From assembly GCF_910592395.1 (NCBI RefSeq), contig NC_088318.1, forward strand, positions 11,904,349 through 11,968,348: DNA of 64,000 nt. The letters run 5' to 3'. Shown here in pieces: positions 49,496 through 60,605 of the stretch (within the stretch, counting starts at the first letter, position 1; each line of letters starts with the position of its first letter). The DNA is from Lineus longissimus (lineage: Eukaryota > Nemertea > Pilidiophora > Heteronemertea > Lineidae). The notes beneath the pieces were generated by a model. It made no database searches. It was not told the origin of the DNA and saw only the letters and a program-made list of their open reading frames with translations. The translations under genes were made by a program, and so were the position numbers.

Positions 49496-52053
49496 GTTTT
49501 TAAAGGCATCAATTTGTTTCATCCTGTAGTGGACTCTTCTTGAGAAAAAAGAATCGATTCCGATAAAAATTGATGATAAATAACATGAAAAACCATCCAT
49601 CTGATCATCTGAAGCAGAAAGTATCAAGAAATTAATCCTTAAAAATACCATCAAATACAACAGCTGTCTCAGGGTTACCATACTTTTTCAGCCGCAAGAA
49701 GTTGAATCAGTGAAAAAAGTATGATTAATGATACTGCCGAACCCTTGCTGGGTGTCGGGTCTAATTCATATTTAGTGAAGACTAATGATGGCCAACAAAA
49801 TAGTTGACAAATGTTCCTGTCAAGCAAACTTTTATGTAATAATGAGAAATATGAGTTGGTATCATCAATCAGATGTATCTACTTTTGACGGTCGCTGTAA
49901 TCGATGGAGATATTCATTTAACTCTTCTAGCTCTGAAAACCAAAATCACTGCTGGATTGAGAAGCTTGGAATTACTTGGTCAGGGACATTTACTAGTTAC
50001 ATACTGGTTGCTGTCAATGCAGTTAATAAACCAATGGATATTTTCATATTTTTGTCGCAAGTGGCATGACTCAGTTGCATTCCTTGACGTCAGTCCACCT
50101 TTACGTTTGGCAGTTGGGTATAAGCGCATTTCAGACCAACTGCATAAGTTATGAGCCCTGATACTCCATTCCTGAACAAAATTCACCTCCAGGATATAAG
50201 GATGACATGGGCCTAACATTAGTTACGTGACTTAGTGTGAGGCAACTACGGTTACTTGAACTGTTGTACATGGTATAAGGGCATCAGTTTGGTTAAGGAT
50301 TAACCGTAGGCAACACCGTTTTTGCTGGAACTTGAAATCCAAAAGCAGAACTCGATCCTTCAAAGTAAAGTGAATGCTAATATTGAGGGAGACTTAAATG
50401 TTTGTCAAACAGAAATTTGGGTGTATTTCAGGTCAACCTCTGACCTGCAAAAACTTACCCAAGTATATCGGACATGGTTTCTCAAGCACTCAAGACCTGG
50501 AAACCTTGCAGGAAGTACGCTAACAGACTGTTTGACCAGTTAATGGTTCTCAGCATTTGGACAATAAGATACTGCATCAAAAATTTGCGGTGAAAAATTA
50601 CGCCACAGCTAGAATCTTGCGTGCCGGATGTGGTCAAATGGACATTGCATGACATGGTTTTTACGTGCTGATGTGTGAGCACTTAAGAGTTCATGTAAAA
50701 AGAGAAGGGTTGTTTGGTGAGAAATCGATGGGCGTTGTGGTCTTGCGTGGTCCTCCTCATCGGAACTTGGTCTCAGGTTGGATTCCTTCACTATGAGGTG
50801 ATTCGCTGATGAATGCACAGCTCTTGTCACAGAGACACCATCAGTAACTCAAATTGAGTTGCTCATTCTCACAGCTGGTCTGCTCTCAAAACCTGCAGGA
50901 AGGGTTGGTCTGGACAATTCATGTTAGACATGTCTGCTGTCTGCAATTCAAGTCAGTAGGCTCAACAATTCCAGTTAGTGCTCTCCGCGATAGTAATAGG
51001 ATAGAAAAAGGCTGTACCAAAACAAATCTACAAACAACAATAAAGGAGTTGAGTGGGGCCAACTGACAAGGAAGTCACAGATGATGAGAATATAAGTATG
51101 ATGAAAAAAGAGCATTTGTAAAACGGAGCAAACAATTCTGTCACGCTTGTCACATCATCATGATAAATTCATACTCAGCAAATATTATGCCCTCCACATT
51201 ACTGGTCACCCTCTTGTAGTTTATCGATGCTGAATCGTCAAGATAAGCCTCTCGCTTGTCATAAATCAACTTAAACCGGAGTGCACTTCACTTCCATTAA
51301 AGATTTGTTGTGGGGTTTTATAGTGTTGTGGTCTTAGGACAACAGGTTTACATGGAATGATGCTTTCTTGGTTGTTTGTCCTTTCAGGCTGTCTATAACG
51401 TGCACATCTGTTTGTGTCGGTGTCGCACACCTTAATTACAGTGCCCCATGATGAGCGATTTCTAACGCTGTGACTGGCGATAATCGTTGCAGCACCCGTT
51501 GCAGGGTCTCACGCAAAATCATTTATCTTCACTTTTTTGGTGTTTACAGCTTTTTCAAAATTAGTACTTATCTCATGAAGGGATGCCAGTCACATTTTGA
51601 TAAAATGTACATGTACATGTACAGTGATCTTGTTAAGATTGGTCAGAGACATTTTAATCTGACTAATGGACCATCTGACTGTATAATATTCTCTGTCAAT
51701 ATTTTGCCTATGGACGCTATCTCTGCGCCATTTAACTAATTCTATCGGACATTATTATTAATGCCCCACCTATGATTGATCACGGTACTTCATAACAACT
51801 TTGACAGACTCGAGGACCGAATTTAACAAACCAAGGTATTGAAGAAGTAGTGCCGTTTGACTGCAGGTGGGTGTTTTGTGGTGTGTACCCTAGATTTGTC
51901 ACGATTCCATGGTTGCTGTGCATGTGTGGGCAGCCAGTGGAGTAACAAATATTGGCATATTTTACCTCTATAAAAATAAACGCCTCTCTCGATCCCATTC
52001 GGTGTTGACACAGTGTATTTCAACAATGTTTATGTGAACACCTTGAATAGAAG
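49496..52053. other. No gene recognised
   Basis: Several overlapping open frames up to 95 codons occur (49785-50219) on both strands without any recognisable motif. A palindromic GTACATGTACATGTAC lies near 51607. No exon can be supported. Confidence 0.45.
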
Positions 52054-52055
52054 TA

Positions 52056-52237
52056 CAGTGGAACTTCTCTAACCGGACAATTCTCTATCAAGGACCCCCT
52101 GTCTATTAAGGACACTAATTTTGGTCCCAAATTCGTCATTTCCATTCAATCAGACCTCTCTAATCAATACACCTGTCTATTAAGGACCGCACTTGTCAGT
52201 ACGAGGGTGTCCTTAACAGAGAGGTTCTCCTGTACTG
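52056..52237. mobile_element. CAGTRGAAC MITE, fullest copy (182 bp)
   Basis: Flanked by TA at 52054-52055 and 52238-52239. The left end is CAGTGGAACTTCTCTAA; the right end reads inward as CAGTACAGGAGAACCTCTC, the same repeat with a 4-5-bp insertion. All family blocks are present, so this serves as the reference for the copies at 6053, 7168, 23445, 32053, 45137 and 63628. The TA target and CAGT ends suggest the Tc1/mariner-pogo group. It is non-autonomous. Confidence 0.85.
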
Positions 52238-52239
52238 TA

Positions 52240-53540
52240 AATTTAAAATTTCACTGCACTGGTGTGTCTTGTTACTGGGCGTTCGAATACAACAAGCACA
52301 CTGATGACCACGATTTCATGGTTCGCTTCTGCCCTTGTTGACCATCTCAGTTCTGTCCTTGCTCAATAGGGGACAGCACTGTTTGCCTTGAATAGTCAGC
52401 ATATCTCTCTCGCTGCGCTTATCATCTGCAATCATTCTATCAAGTAAATCTCCTTGTCTTTGCTGCCCGTCAAACGTCAGCTATCATCGAAACTAATCAG
52501 TGCTAATTAGTTGATTGCGATAAGTAGAATTTAGAAATCTTGTTCTTTGTGTATTGCACCAACGAAAGGTTGCAGATTTATCAAAAATTGTTCCCAATTG
52601 TTCTGCTTTGTCCCTTGTAGAAATTCATGTCAATCTTTACGTAGATTTACAAGATGTGTGTTCGGGCAATGTTTGATTGCCCAAACAAGTAGTCTTGGGC
52701 CCCTAGTACATTTCACAGAGGAAACTAAATGCATCCATGTACATGTGTTTCGAGCCTTTTGCGATTGAAATGGACTTGACAATTGGTTCATTTGTTGCTA
52801 GGTTCACGTGGCAGACTTCTATCGTTCACGTGACGAACTTCCAACGCACACAATTTCGTCCCCTCGGGCATGCACCTGTGATAAAAAATTGTCGTTAATC
52901 GCTGCGTATAATTTTCTATTTGTTTCACGTCACATTGGGATGAAAGTTACTTCTGCTTTGAGTTTCACAAGTTCATCGTTAGTGTTTTCCCCTCCACTAT
53001 GTTCTTTTCCTTTTACTGATTAAGTGGGAAATGATCGCGTTTGAAATATTCTTTGGCGAAAAAAACGCATTCTCGTTTGTCGAAAATCGAGTGCGTCTCA
53101 AGATGGTTGAAGTTGATTGTCATATGTGAAGTTAATCAAGCAGGAACGGATTAACTTTTTGATGAGTTTTAATCACTTTTCACTTGTTAACCCTCTGTTG
53201 TTTCTCTTTGTACTTTGAATAGTGCCCTTGGGTAGATCTTTGTTGTTCCTGCCGTGTTTGAAAGTTTCATGTGTTTCCTTTATCAAGTTTGTTGCAGATT
53301 ATAGCCTATTAGGATATCAAATGGGCCTCAGTGTGGTTGTAAAATTGAAAACACACACTTAATAGTCTGTCGTCTTTGGTTATATTTTCTTTCTAAACTT
53401 CAGTCTTTTTCATTGAAAACAAGATCTGTGCCGGTTATGCTCTGACGTGTCACAATTGATGATATGTAATGTAGAAGGAAACCTACGCTGTCAGAGAGAG
53501 TTGCTCAGGTCTTTCTTTCACACTGTCGCAGAGACTTGTC
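52240..53540. other. No gene recognised
   Basis: Short open frames only (for example 52547-52768 and 52808-53023), with no recognisable motif or splice structure. Confidence 0.45.
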
Positions 53541-53622
53541 CAGACTTGAGTCGAACCCACAACTGCCGGGGTGAAGACAGTCGCTGGTGTCAATTTCAAA
53601 CATCATACCACTGCGCCACCCT
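53541..53622 (-). mobile_element. tRNA-derived SINE head with pol III A and B boxes
   Basis: On the minus strand GGGTGGCGCAGTGG opens the unit, with the A box TGGCGCAGTGG at 53618-53608. The B box GGGTTCGACTC lies at 53558-53548. Both match RNA polymerase III internal promoter consensus. A-to-B distance is about 15 bp longer than in a standard tRNA. The lack of a clear cloverleaf argues for a SINE, not a working tRNA gene. The tail of the SINE is not delimited. Confidence 0.65.
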
Positions 53623-55262
53623 GTTATGCCCAATGATATCAGTCTGAAAAGGTGCTCAACTTTTGTCCTGTTCTTGACTTGCTGATGGAAATTCTTCGGA
53701 GACAAACATATCCTGTCCAAGTAATTATACGTAGATTAGGTATCCCAAAGGATGAAAATGCTGTAAAAAATATGTCTGTGTTGTTGAAGAAGATATTCAT
53801 TTGTTTGGTCCACTTCAAAAGGCCAGTATTCCAGAAAAGATCCTCCTTAGAGGAGCGGAAATTAACGGTAATTATAGAGTTGTCCTGACCACTTATGCGA
53901 CCGTAAATACAAGATCCTACCGCAATTTGATTCATTGTCCGATATTTAAGTACGAGATCTTATAGGTTACTCTATTAGCATGATTTCCTGTCAGAAATGA
54001 AAGAAGGCGATGGATCATTCGTGGATAATAACATCAGAGAAAACCACGGATCGCATTTCTAAAATGGCCAGGACTGGCGATCATGGTAAAATAATGGACC
54101 CGTATGACTTTGAACTTGCCGTGGTCAGTGTTGTGGTCGGGTTAGCAATAATGATACTCGCGCCATTGTACAGTCTCTAATTTTGGTTGTAGCTGTCGTG
54201 CCTTGATGGACAAGTTGTCAAAAAGATTATTCAGGGGTAATTGTGGCCTTGGTAACCTATCATCAGGGTGGGGCGAAACATCAAAGTTACAGAAGATGAA
54301 TTGATCTGCCGTAATTTGTGGGCGAGGAAAGTAAAAAGGTTTTTTTAACCCATTTGTGGTGATTGGAAATGAATTTTCTTTGAAGCATCCCGAGTTTTCT
54401 CAACTCGATGCGAGCTTAAAATTGCGAAGATTTCGACTGTGGCGCAGTAGCCATTACATTTCTGCATGAAATGCAATATTCAGTCTGCTACTAGTACTAT
54501 TTGAAAGTGATCAAATTGGCCAAGTTTTAGCCTTCCAAACATTTCACCGCTTACAGTATTCTAAAATTGCCAGTTCCTTCTATGCAATCTTCTCTGCGGA
54601 AGTCCTCTTCATTTATTGCACAAGAAAGTTGGCAAAGACTAGTGAAAAAATCGACTTGAGTAATGAAAGCAAATCCTATTTGGAAAATTTTCATCTCTTC
54701 AAAGAAGAGCAAACTAATTTCTTTTATGATTGGTCCTTCTAAAGAGGCCACTCAGGCTGGATGAGCGAAAAGACGTAAGCCCCCTTAACTAGGGGACTTC
54801 ATGATATTTTCTCATCAAATATGAATATGAAAATCCTTACAAGTACAGAAAATGATCTTAGATATGTAACAGAGTTATCAAGTGGCAACGCATGAAAATA
54901 TAATTCTTGAAAAGAGCGTGAATTTGATTTGTTGTGAGTTGAATGAGACATATAATGATGGGTATCCAAGAACTATTTAATACGTACTTGTGGAAAATTG
55001 CAGCGCAATTGAATTTTCTGCATCTAAAGAAAGGTTTGCTCTGATATGAAATGAAAAGTTTGTCAGTTCATGGTGATGTTATTCTTGATTAAGTTGACCG
55101 TGTTTTGTCAAAGTGGCAAATCCACTTTTGTCACTTTTAAGAGGACACAGTTTGAAGTTCCTGCTCGCGGTATCCATTCCTTCAGCCAAGTGTGATGATA
55201 TCTATGCAGACAGAGGGGGTCAAACGTTTGTTTTAAAGGGACAACTTGGGCATGAGGTATGT
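53623..55262. other. No gene recognised
   Basis: AT-rich sequence with scattered short open frames and no family features. Nothing beyond single-copy non-coding DNA can be supported. Confidence 0.45.
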
Positions 55263-55267
55263 TGGTT

Positions 55268-56395
55268 TTTAGCTCACCTCTTAGCAGAGGTGAGCTTATC
55301 CCATACCGTGGCGTCCGTCGTCCGTCGTCGTCGTCGTCGTCGTCGTCGTCCGTCGTCCGTTAGCAGGGCACGTTTCGTAACTGTTCGAGCTATTGAGTTG
55401 AAACTTGGGACACATGTACCCTTATGTAATGACACCTTGGAGACTAAGTTTCGGTCCGATTCGTTTCATGGTTTGGCCACCAGGGGGCCAGACGTTAAAA
55501 GTGAAAATATGCAATATCTCCCTTAATAGTAGTCGGGAAATTTTGAAAAAAATATGGTTGGTACTTCTAGCAAAGGTGCATCATATATCCTCCGGGTTTT
55601 TGATTTGACCTCCTTTTCAAGGTCGCAGAGGTCAAATGGTGTAAATTGGCCGTTAGGATGTAACGATGGCACGTTTCTAAACTGCAATGACTATTGATAC
55701 CAAATTTGGTACACATTTACCCCTTAGTCAGGTGATCTCAGGGACTGAAGTTTGGTCCAATATGATTCATTACTTGACCACCAGGGGGCAAAATCCAAAA
55801 ACCTTAAAAATGTGATTATTCCTTAACTTCTTGCCCGATTGCCACCAATTTGATATCATGGGTACATCTAACCACCATACAGTATATGGCACACAGGTTT
55901 TTAATGTGACCTTCTTGTCAAGGTCACAGAGGTCAAATGGCGTAAATTCGCCGTCAGGCCGTAACTATGGCACGTTTCTTAACTGCAATGACTATTGATC
56001 ACAAATTAAGTACACATGTACCCCTTGGTCAGGTGATCTCAGGTACCGAAGTTTGGTGCAATCTGATTTGCCGTTCGGCCTCCAGGGAGGGGGCCAAATC
56101 CTAAATTCTTCAAAATGCCATTATTCCTAGTAATGACTTGCCCGATTGGCACCAATTTTATATCATAGGTACATCTAATTCTAACAACCATTCAATGTGT
56201 CACCCAGGTCTTCTTTGATTTGACCTACTTTTCAAGGTCACAGAGGTCGAATGTACTGTAAATTGGCCATTTTGGGGAAATTGTAATTGCTTGGACCTAC
56301 ATCAAACCTAACACTACATGACACAATACCATGCTCTTATCCATCTTTCCTCCACATGAGGTGAGCACAATGGCCCTGGCCATTTCATTCAAACA
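55268..56395. mobile_element. Large dispersed-type repeat with three internal ~300-bp units
   Basis: It opens with AGCTCACCTCTTAGCAGAGG, itself an inverted repeat, then GTGGCGTCCGTCGTCCG and a CGT microsatellite (55322-55350). It closes with GAGGTGAGCACAATGGCC. Inside, a unit of about 300 bp beginning CAAGGTCRCAGAGGTC starts at 55618, 55919 and 56233, with a partial earlier one from about 55366. Each unit has GGCACGTTTCTNAACTGCAATG, TACACATNTACCCCT, GGTGATCTCAGG, CCACCAGGGGG and GCCCGATTG. The AGCTCACCT start and the CCGTCG run are typical of a repeat seen in several marine invertebrates, as I recall. No reverse transcriptase or transposase is encoded. Confidence 0.8.
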
Positions 56396-59300
56396 AAAAT
56401 GTCTTCCAGCAGGGCCGCAGAGTCAGTAAACCTTCAGGATGATTGAAAAATTGTTGAACTGCAATTAACAATGGACTAGAACGGGGTGCAACCATAGGCC
56501 TGCCTGAAATTCAAAAGCCATGTCCAAAACTGCCTCGTAACACTGGCAAGATCAGTATTGGTGTGATAGTAGCAGTGGCGGTGCATGGTGTCAAGAAGGG
56601 GTATTATCCTCCTGGACAGGTAAATCCCATGCCCATGTTGTCCCTTTAATACTGTATTCCGTCAATTTGTATGGCCATAATCTGGTATATAGTCTGAATC
56701 AATTAATCAAATTTTGATTGCTTAATTGGATTGCGTTAATGACCAATTCTCAAATGACATCCACATTGCATTAGTCTTAATGTACCCTGCTGTTGTACAT
56801 GTTATTCTACTCGCAAGCGAGGTCAAGGTCATTATCAATTAGCTGCTAATTGAAATGTGGAATGGTAATTGATTAATGTTGAATTGTATTAATCAATTAC
56901 TTCTGCTGATAGCATGGCACATAGTAAATGATTTTGACCTTTGCAATGACTATAAAAAAATGATGTGGGGTCATTGCTACTGCATTAGGCACTGTGATGC
57001 CTGCAAATGCAATTATAATCCAGTCGACACACAACCCCCCCCCCCCCCTCGATCCAAGCTGGGTCACTGCATCAGCAAGGTGCAATGGTGTTCTTGTCAT
57101 TTTGCCCAGTGTTTAAGAACACATAAGGATGTCCTTGTCACAACCACCAAATTTGACAAGAGGTGTTCACAATCTCAGATCAGGATCTTGTCCCAGCCAA
57201 TTTTGCATACAGTCTAACCTTTCTTCTATTCTAACCAGTTCTGTTTCATTAGTTTTGTTCTTGTTAACTTCTGTTCTTGTTGGCTCAAGTTCTCGTGGTG
57301 TGCCAACCTGCTGATGAGCTCCAGGGTAGACTGCATGGGCCCATATAACAAAATTATGGACGAAACTAGTGAAGACCACAAGCATCATACCAGGAAAATA
57401 TGAGTTGTAACATAAATGATTGTACATGTACAATGTACATTACATGTCCATTAATAGTCATACCGGTTTTAGATGCCAGACTTCCTTAGTTGTAGTAGTG
57501 CATGGTCTTCACTAGTCCAGGTAAAAAAAGATTTCAAACACTGTTTCACTTGTAGATTTGCAATCAACTTCGAGATGGAAGATTGAACGACAAGCTCTTT
57601 CCATATGAAGATCTTGAAAGTAGGACCAAGAAGCTATAGTGAGCAGCTTAGTCTCCTTGATTATAGTTATTATAATCATTATATTCATAGCTTATTAATT
57701 ACATAAAATCTATTCAAAATAGATTGTGTACAGTATGTCTGGTGTGATTGTTTCCATGCCAGCTGAATTGCATTATTGCAATTTGTTTTTAGAATATGTC
57801 TCAAATAAACTATACGATACTTCACTCGGCCTCCCTCTCCTTTCTTTTATTTCTCTGCTGGAGCAGCTCCAACCAAGAAAGTCGGCATCCCTGACCACTG
57901 TGCACTACTGCCACTTGGCATAACAGAAACGTCAGACAACATCACCACATTTTCAGAAACACTGAGCTAATAATCACACAGGAATTTGACGTTATGACTT
58001 AACTGAAAATGGCAGTAATGATAATACCATGAATACCCACAGAACGTGGCAAAATGCACCGTCTGTTGGACTGTTGCGGTTGAGACAGTGTCTTGTTGCG
58101 TGCTGTGGTCCATCCGACCAGATGAAATGGCAACATGCTTCACGAAAAAGGAGTCTTAAGATCAATTGGGTAGCAGTGATTAAATTCACTTGTTCACCGG
58201 GCATGTAAGAGTATACCCACACATACAAAGTTGACAACTTTCTCTTAAACTACACATTATAAAATGACACATTCAGCTTAAAACAATGAAAATTAAGAAC
58301 ATTTGTGAGGTGGATTGTAAAGTGGTAATAAAGTTGTTCTCCATGTAACATGAATTCGAATGCAGATTAAGCAAGTTTAAGTCGAACTCAAACATGAATA
58401 GTTTTCAAAAAGTACATGTACAATAAAAACTATATATCAAATCTATGAAACTGTAACGTTTAATTGTCAATTCTCAAATACAAGAGTGTCGGCTGTCGCT
58501 TTAAAGTGCACATCAGTGTTGATCTGTGCGAAAAAGACCTAGATTTGGGCCGAAAAGCTTTCAAAAGCTTCTATGTTGTGATTCAGATGGGGCTAAATAA
58601 GTGTTGGTAAGATGATTGTGTAACTCTTTGCAAAGCCCTTGGCCTAGAAACTGCTCCCAAGTTGCTCTTAATGGAATGTTAAGGGTGAAACTTGTAGCAC
58701 TTGACCTCAAGGAAAATGGCCGGACTCGGTTTTGGGTGACCCCTTGAAATGTGATGTAGAACTCTAATCAAGATTGAAGAGGAACAGCCACGTCACTCAA
58801 AGACATACATGACGTCATGCGAAACCCCAAAATCAAAAGTTTGAATTAAATATCACTTTTAAACAATGAGACATGTTTTAAAAGCACTATTAAAAAAATC
58901 AATTGATTCAATTTTTAACTCGTCAACATGTAAGCAAACTATGCTGCAATTAACTGTTGATAACTGTTTTAGTCATGTCAAAGATGGCAACCTCCAATTT
59001 ATGGACAGTAGAGGGGATGAGTCGAGCTAGAATGACCGGCTGAGTCGGACATATGGTTACCGTTAGCCTCCCTTAACTGCTGTGGACACTATCACAGCAG
59101 ATGCTTATCAAATTAGCTGTCCGGCATGATAACAATCTGCTTAACCATTGAGAATTATTCTGTCCGTATGAGTGGATAATTAACGACTACAATTTGACCG
59201 CTGGTCTATTCTAAAGACCACACTTTGACCAGCGGTCACTTCTTGCCGGGGGCGATGCCCTTCTTGGTATTGGTAGGGTTGCTGTATTTTTGTGACAGAC

Positions 59301-60464
59301 ACAGATTGGCTGTTGTAAACATTTAAGTGCCCGGTGAAACCTCGGCGATTTTTGTCTCTGCGACCTGCAATCATGGATCGCATGCAACAAAAATACCTTC
59401 CATCGCAGTTACCTGAAACTGTGATCATGCACTGCAACATACATGTACATTTGATATCGAATCCTGCGAGTACCGAATTTACCCACAAACTAGCAGACAG
59501 TCTTTTTATCGTTTATCCCGACGATATTATCGCAGGTTGCAGCACGCCAATATTCACGCCAAAGGAAGTTTTTTCCCATCAGCAATAAACAGTTAATGTT
59601 TAAAAAACAGATTGTGTTAACCTGGAAAGATTCTAACCATTTTGTTTCTCAGTTTTGTGAATTTGCAGCTTCATACTTATAATTATGAATTGACAACCTT
59701 GCAATGGAAATGTCAATTAGCTTTCTCTAGGTGGCCATAAAGTGGCACATTCATCATATCAGCAACTGCCAAAAATGCAAAAAAACATGAAAAATGTTTA
59801 CCAATTTGGTCAACTTTTACATATAATATTATGTTTTTCGCCAGCAATCAATAATCTCTATTGCTACTGGGAATATAAAATTTAATATAATGATTAAAAA
59901 AATACAAAAACTGAACTCGGCAAGCTTTTGGTTTGATGTTGGAATAAGGAAATGACACCAACAAATTAAACTTTTTTTGTGAGAAATGGCTCATTTGTGT
60001 TAATGATGTCCGGACACTGTGACCATTTCCCTACTTGCACATGCCTCATCTTACAAAGAAAAGACACCAACACAACACACACCTTTTTTGCCAAGAAACA
60101 CCACACATTTTTTTCTCTGCAAATTTTCTCCATGTCTTTCTATTCATCGTTTATTATTGCGGCTTTTATAGCGGTCCAATGGACTAATCAGGTCTGGCCT
60201 GCATGAAACCATGATAAATGGGTAAAAGGTTGAGGCCAAGATAATATCTCAAATATAGTTTTGTTCTTTTATCCCCACCCCAATTTAACACCCTGGCAGA
60301 TCACATCAGTCTTGGCAAGATTTGAGGTAGTAGGCCCTACTTCATTAATTCTTTGAATCTGGTTGTAACAATTGTGTCCTTACTGAGTTGCACTGCGTCA
60401 AATCAATTGGAGGTAATGTCCATGTGCTAATGTACTTACTGGCCTTTGCTCCCAGTAACCGGAT
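56396..60464. other. No gene recognised; poly(C) run and a short hairpin
   Basis: A run of 14 C lies at 57035-57048. GACCGCTGGTC (59196-59206) and GACCAGCGGTC (59227-59237) form a perfect 11-bp stem with a 20-bp loop. A 71-codon ATG frame at 59373-59588 (MDRMQQKYLPSQLP) follows the hairpin but matches nothing I know. CTTAATTGG- and ATTAAT-rich stretches near 56700-56890 are simple AT sequence. Confidence 0.4.
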
Positions 60465-60605
60465 CTTTCCTTAAAGGTCATTTTCAAGATTTTGAAACTG
60501 TTGCATGTACGAGCAGTGCTTTTGATTTCAGCTGATAGGCGGCAGTCTGATGAGCAAAGTGATACCAATAACTTCAAAAGTGACGCTTTCCGGGTTTTTG
60601 TATAG
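60465..60605. repeat. Dispersed repeat, copy B
   Basis: Same block order as copy A at 49361: AAAGGTCATTTTCAAGATTTT, GCAGTGCTTTTGATTTCAG, GGCAGTCTGATGAGCAAAG and GATACCAATA. The two copies are about 11 kb apart in the same orientation. Confidence 0.7.

Noticed and set aside
55113-55526. Frame with a run of Arg residues, resembling a nucleic-acid-binding tail
   Set aside because: The Arg run is the CGT microsatellite of a repetitive element; the frame spans the element border.
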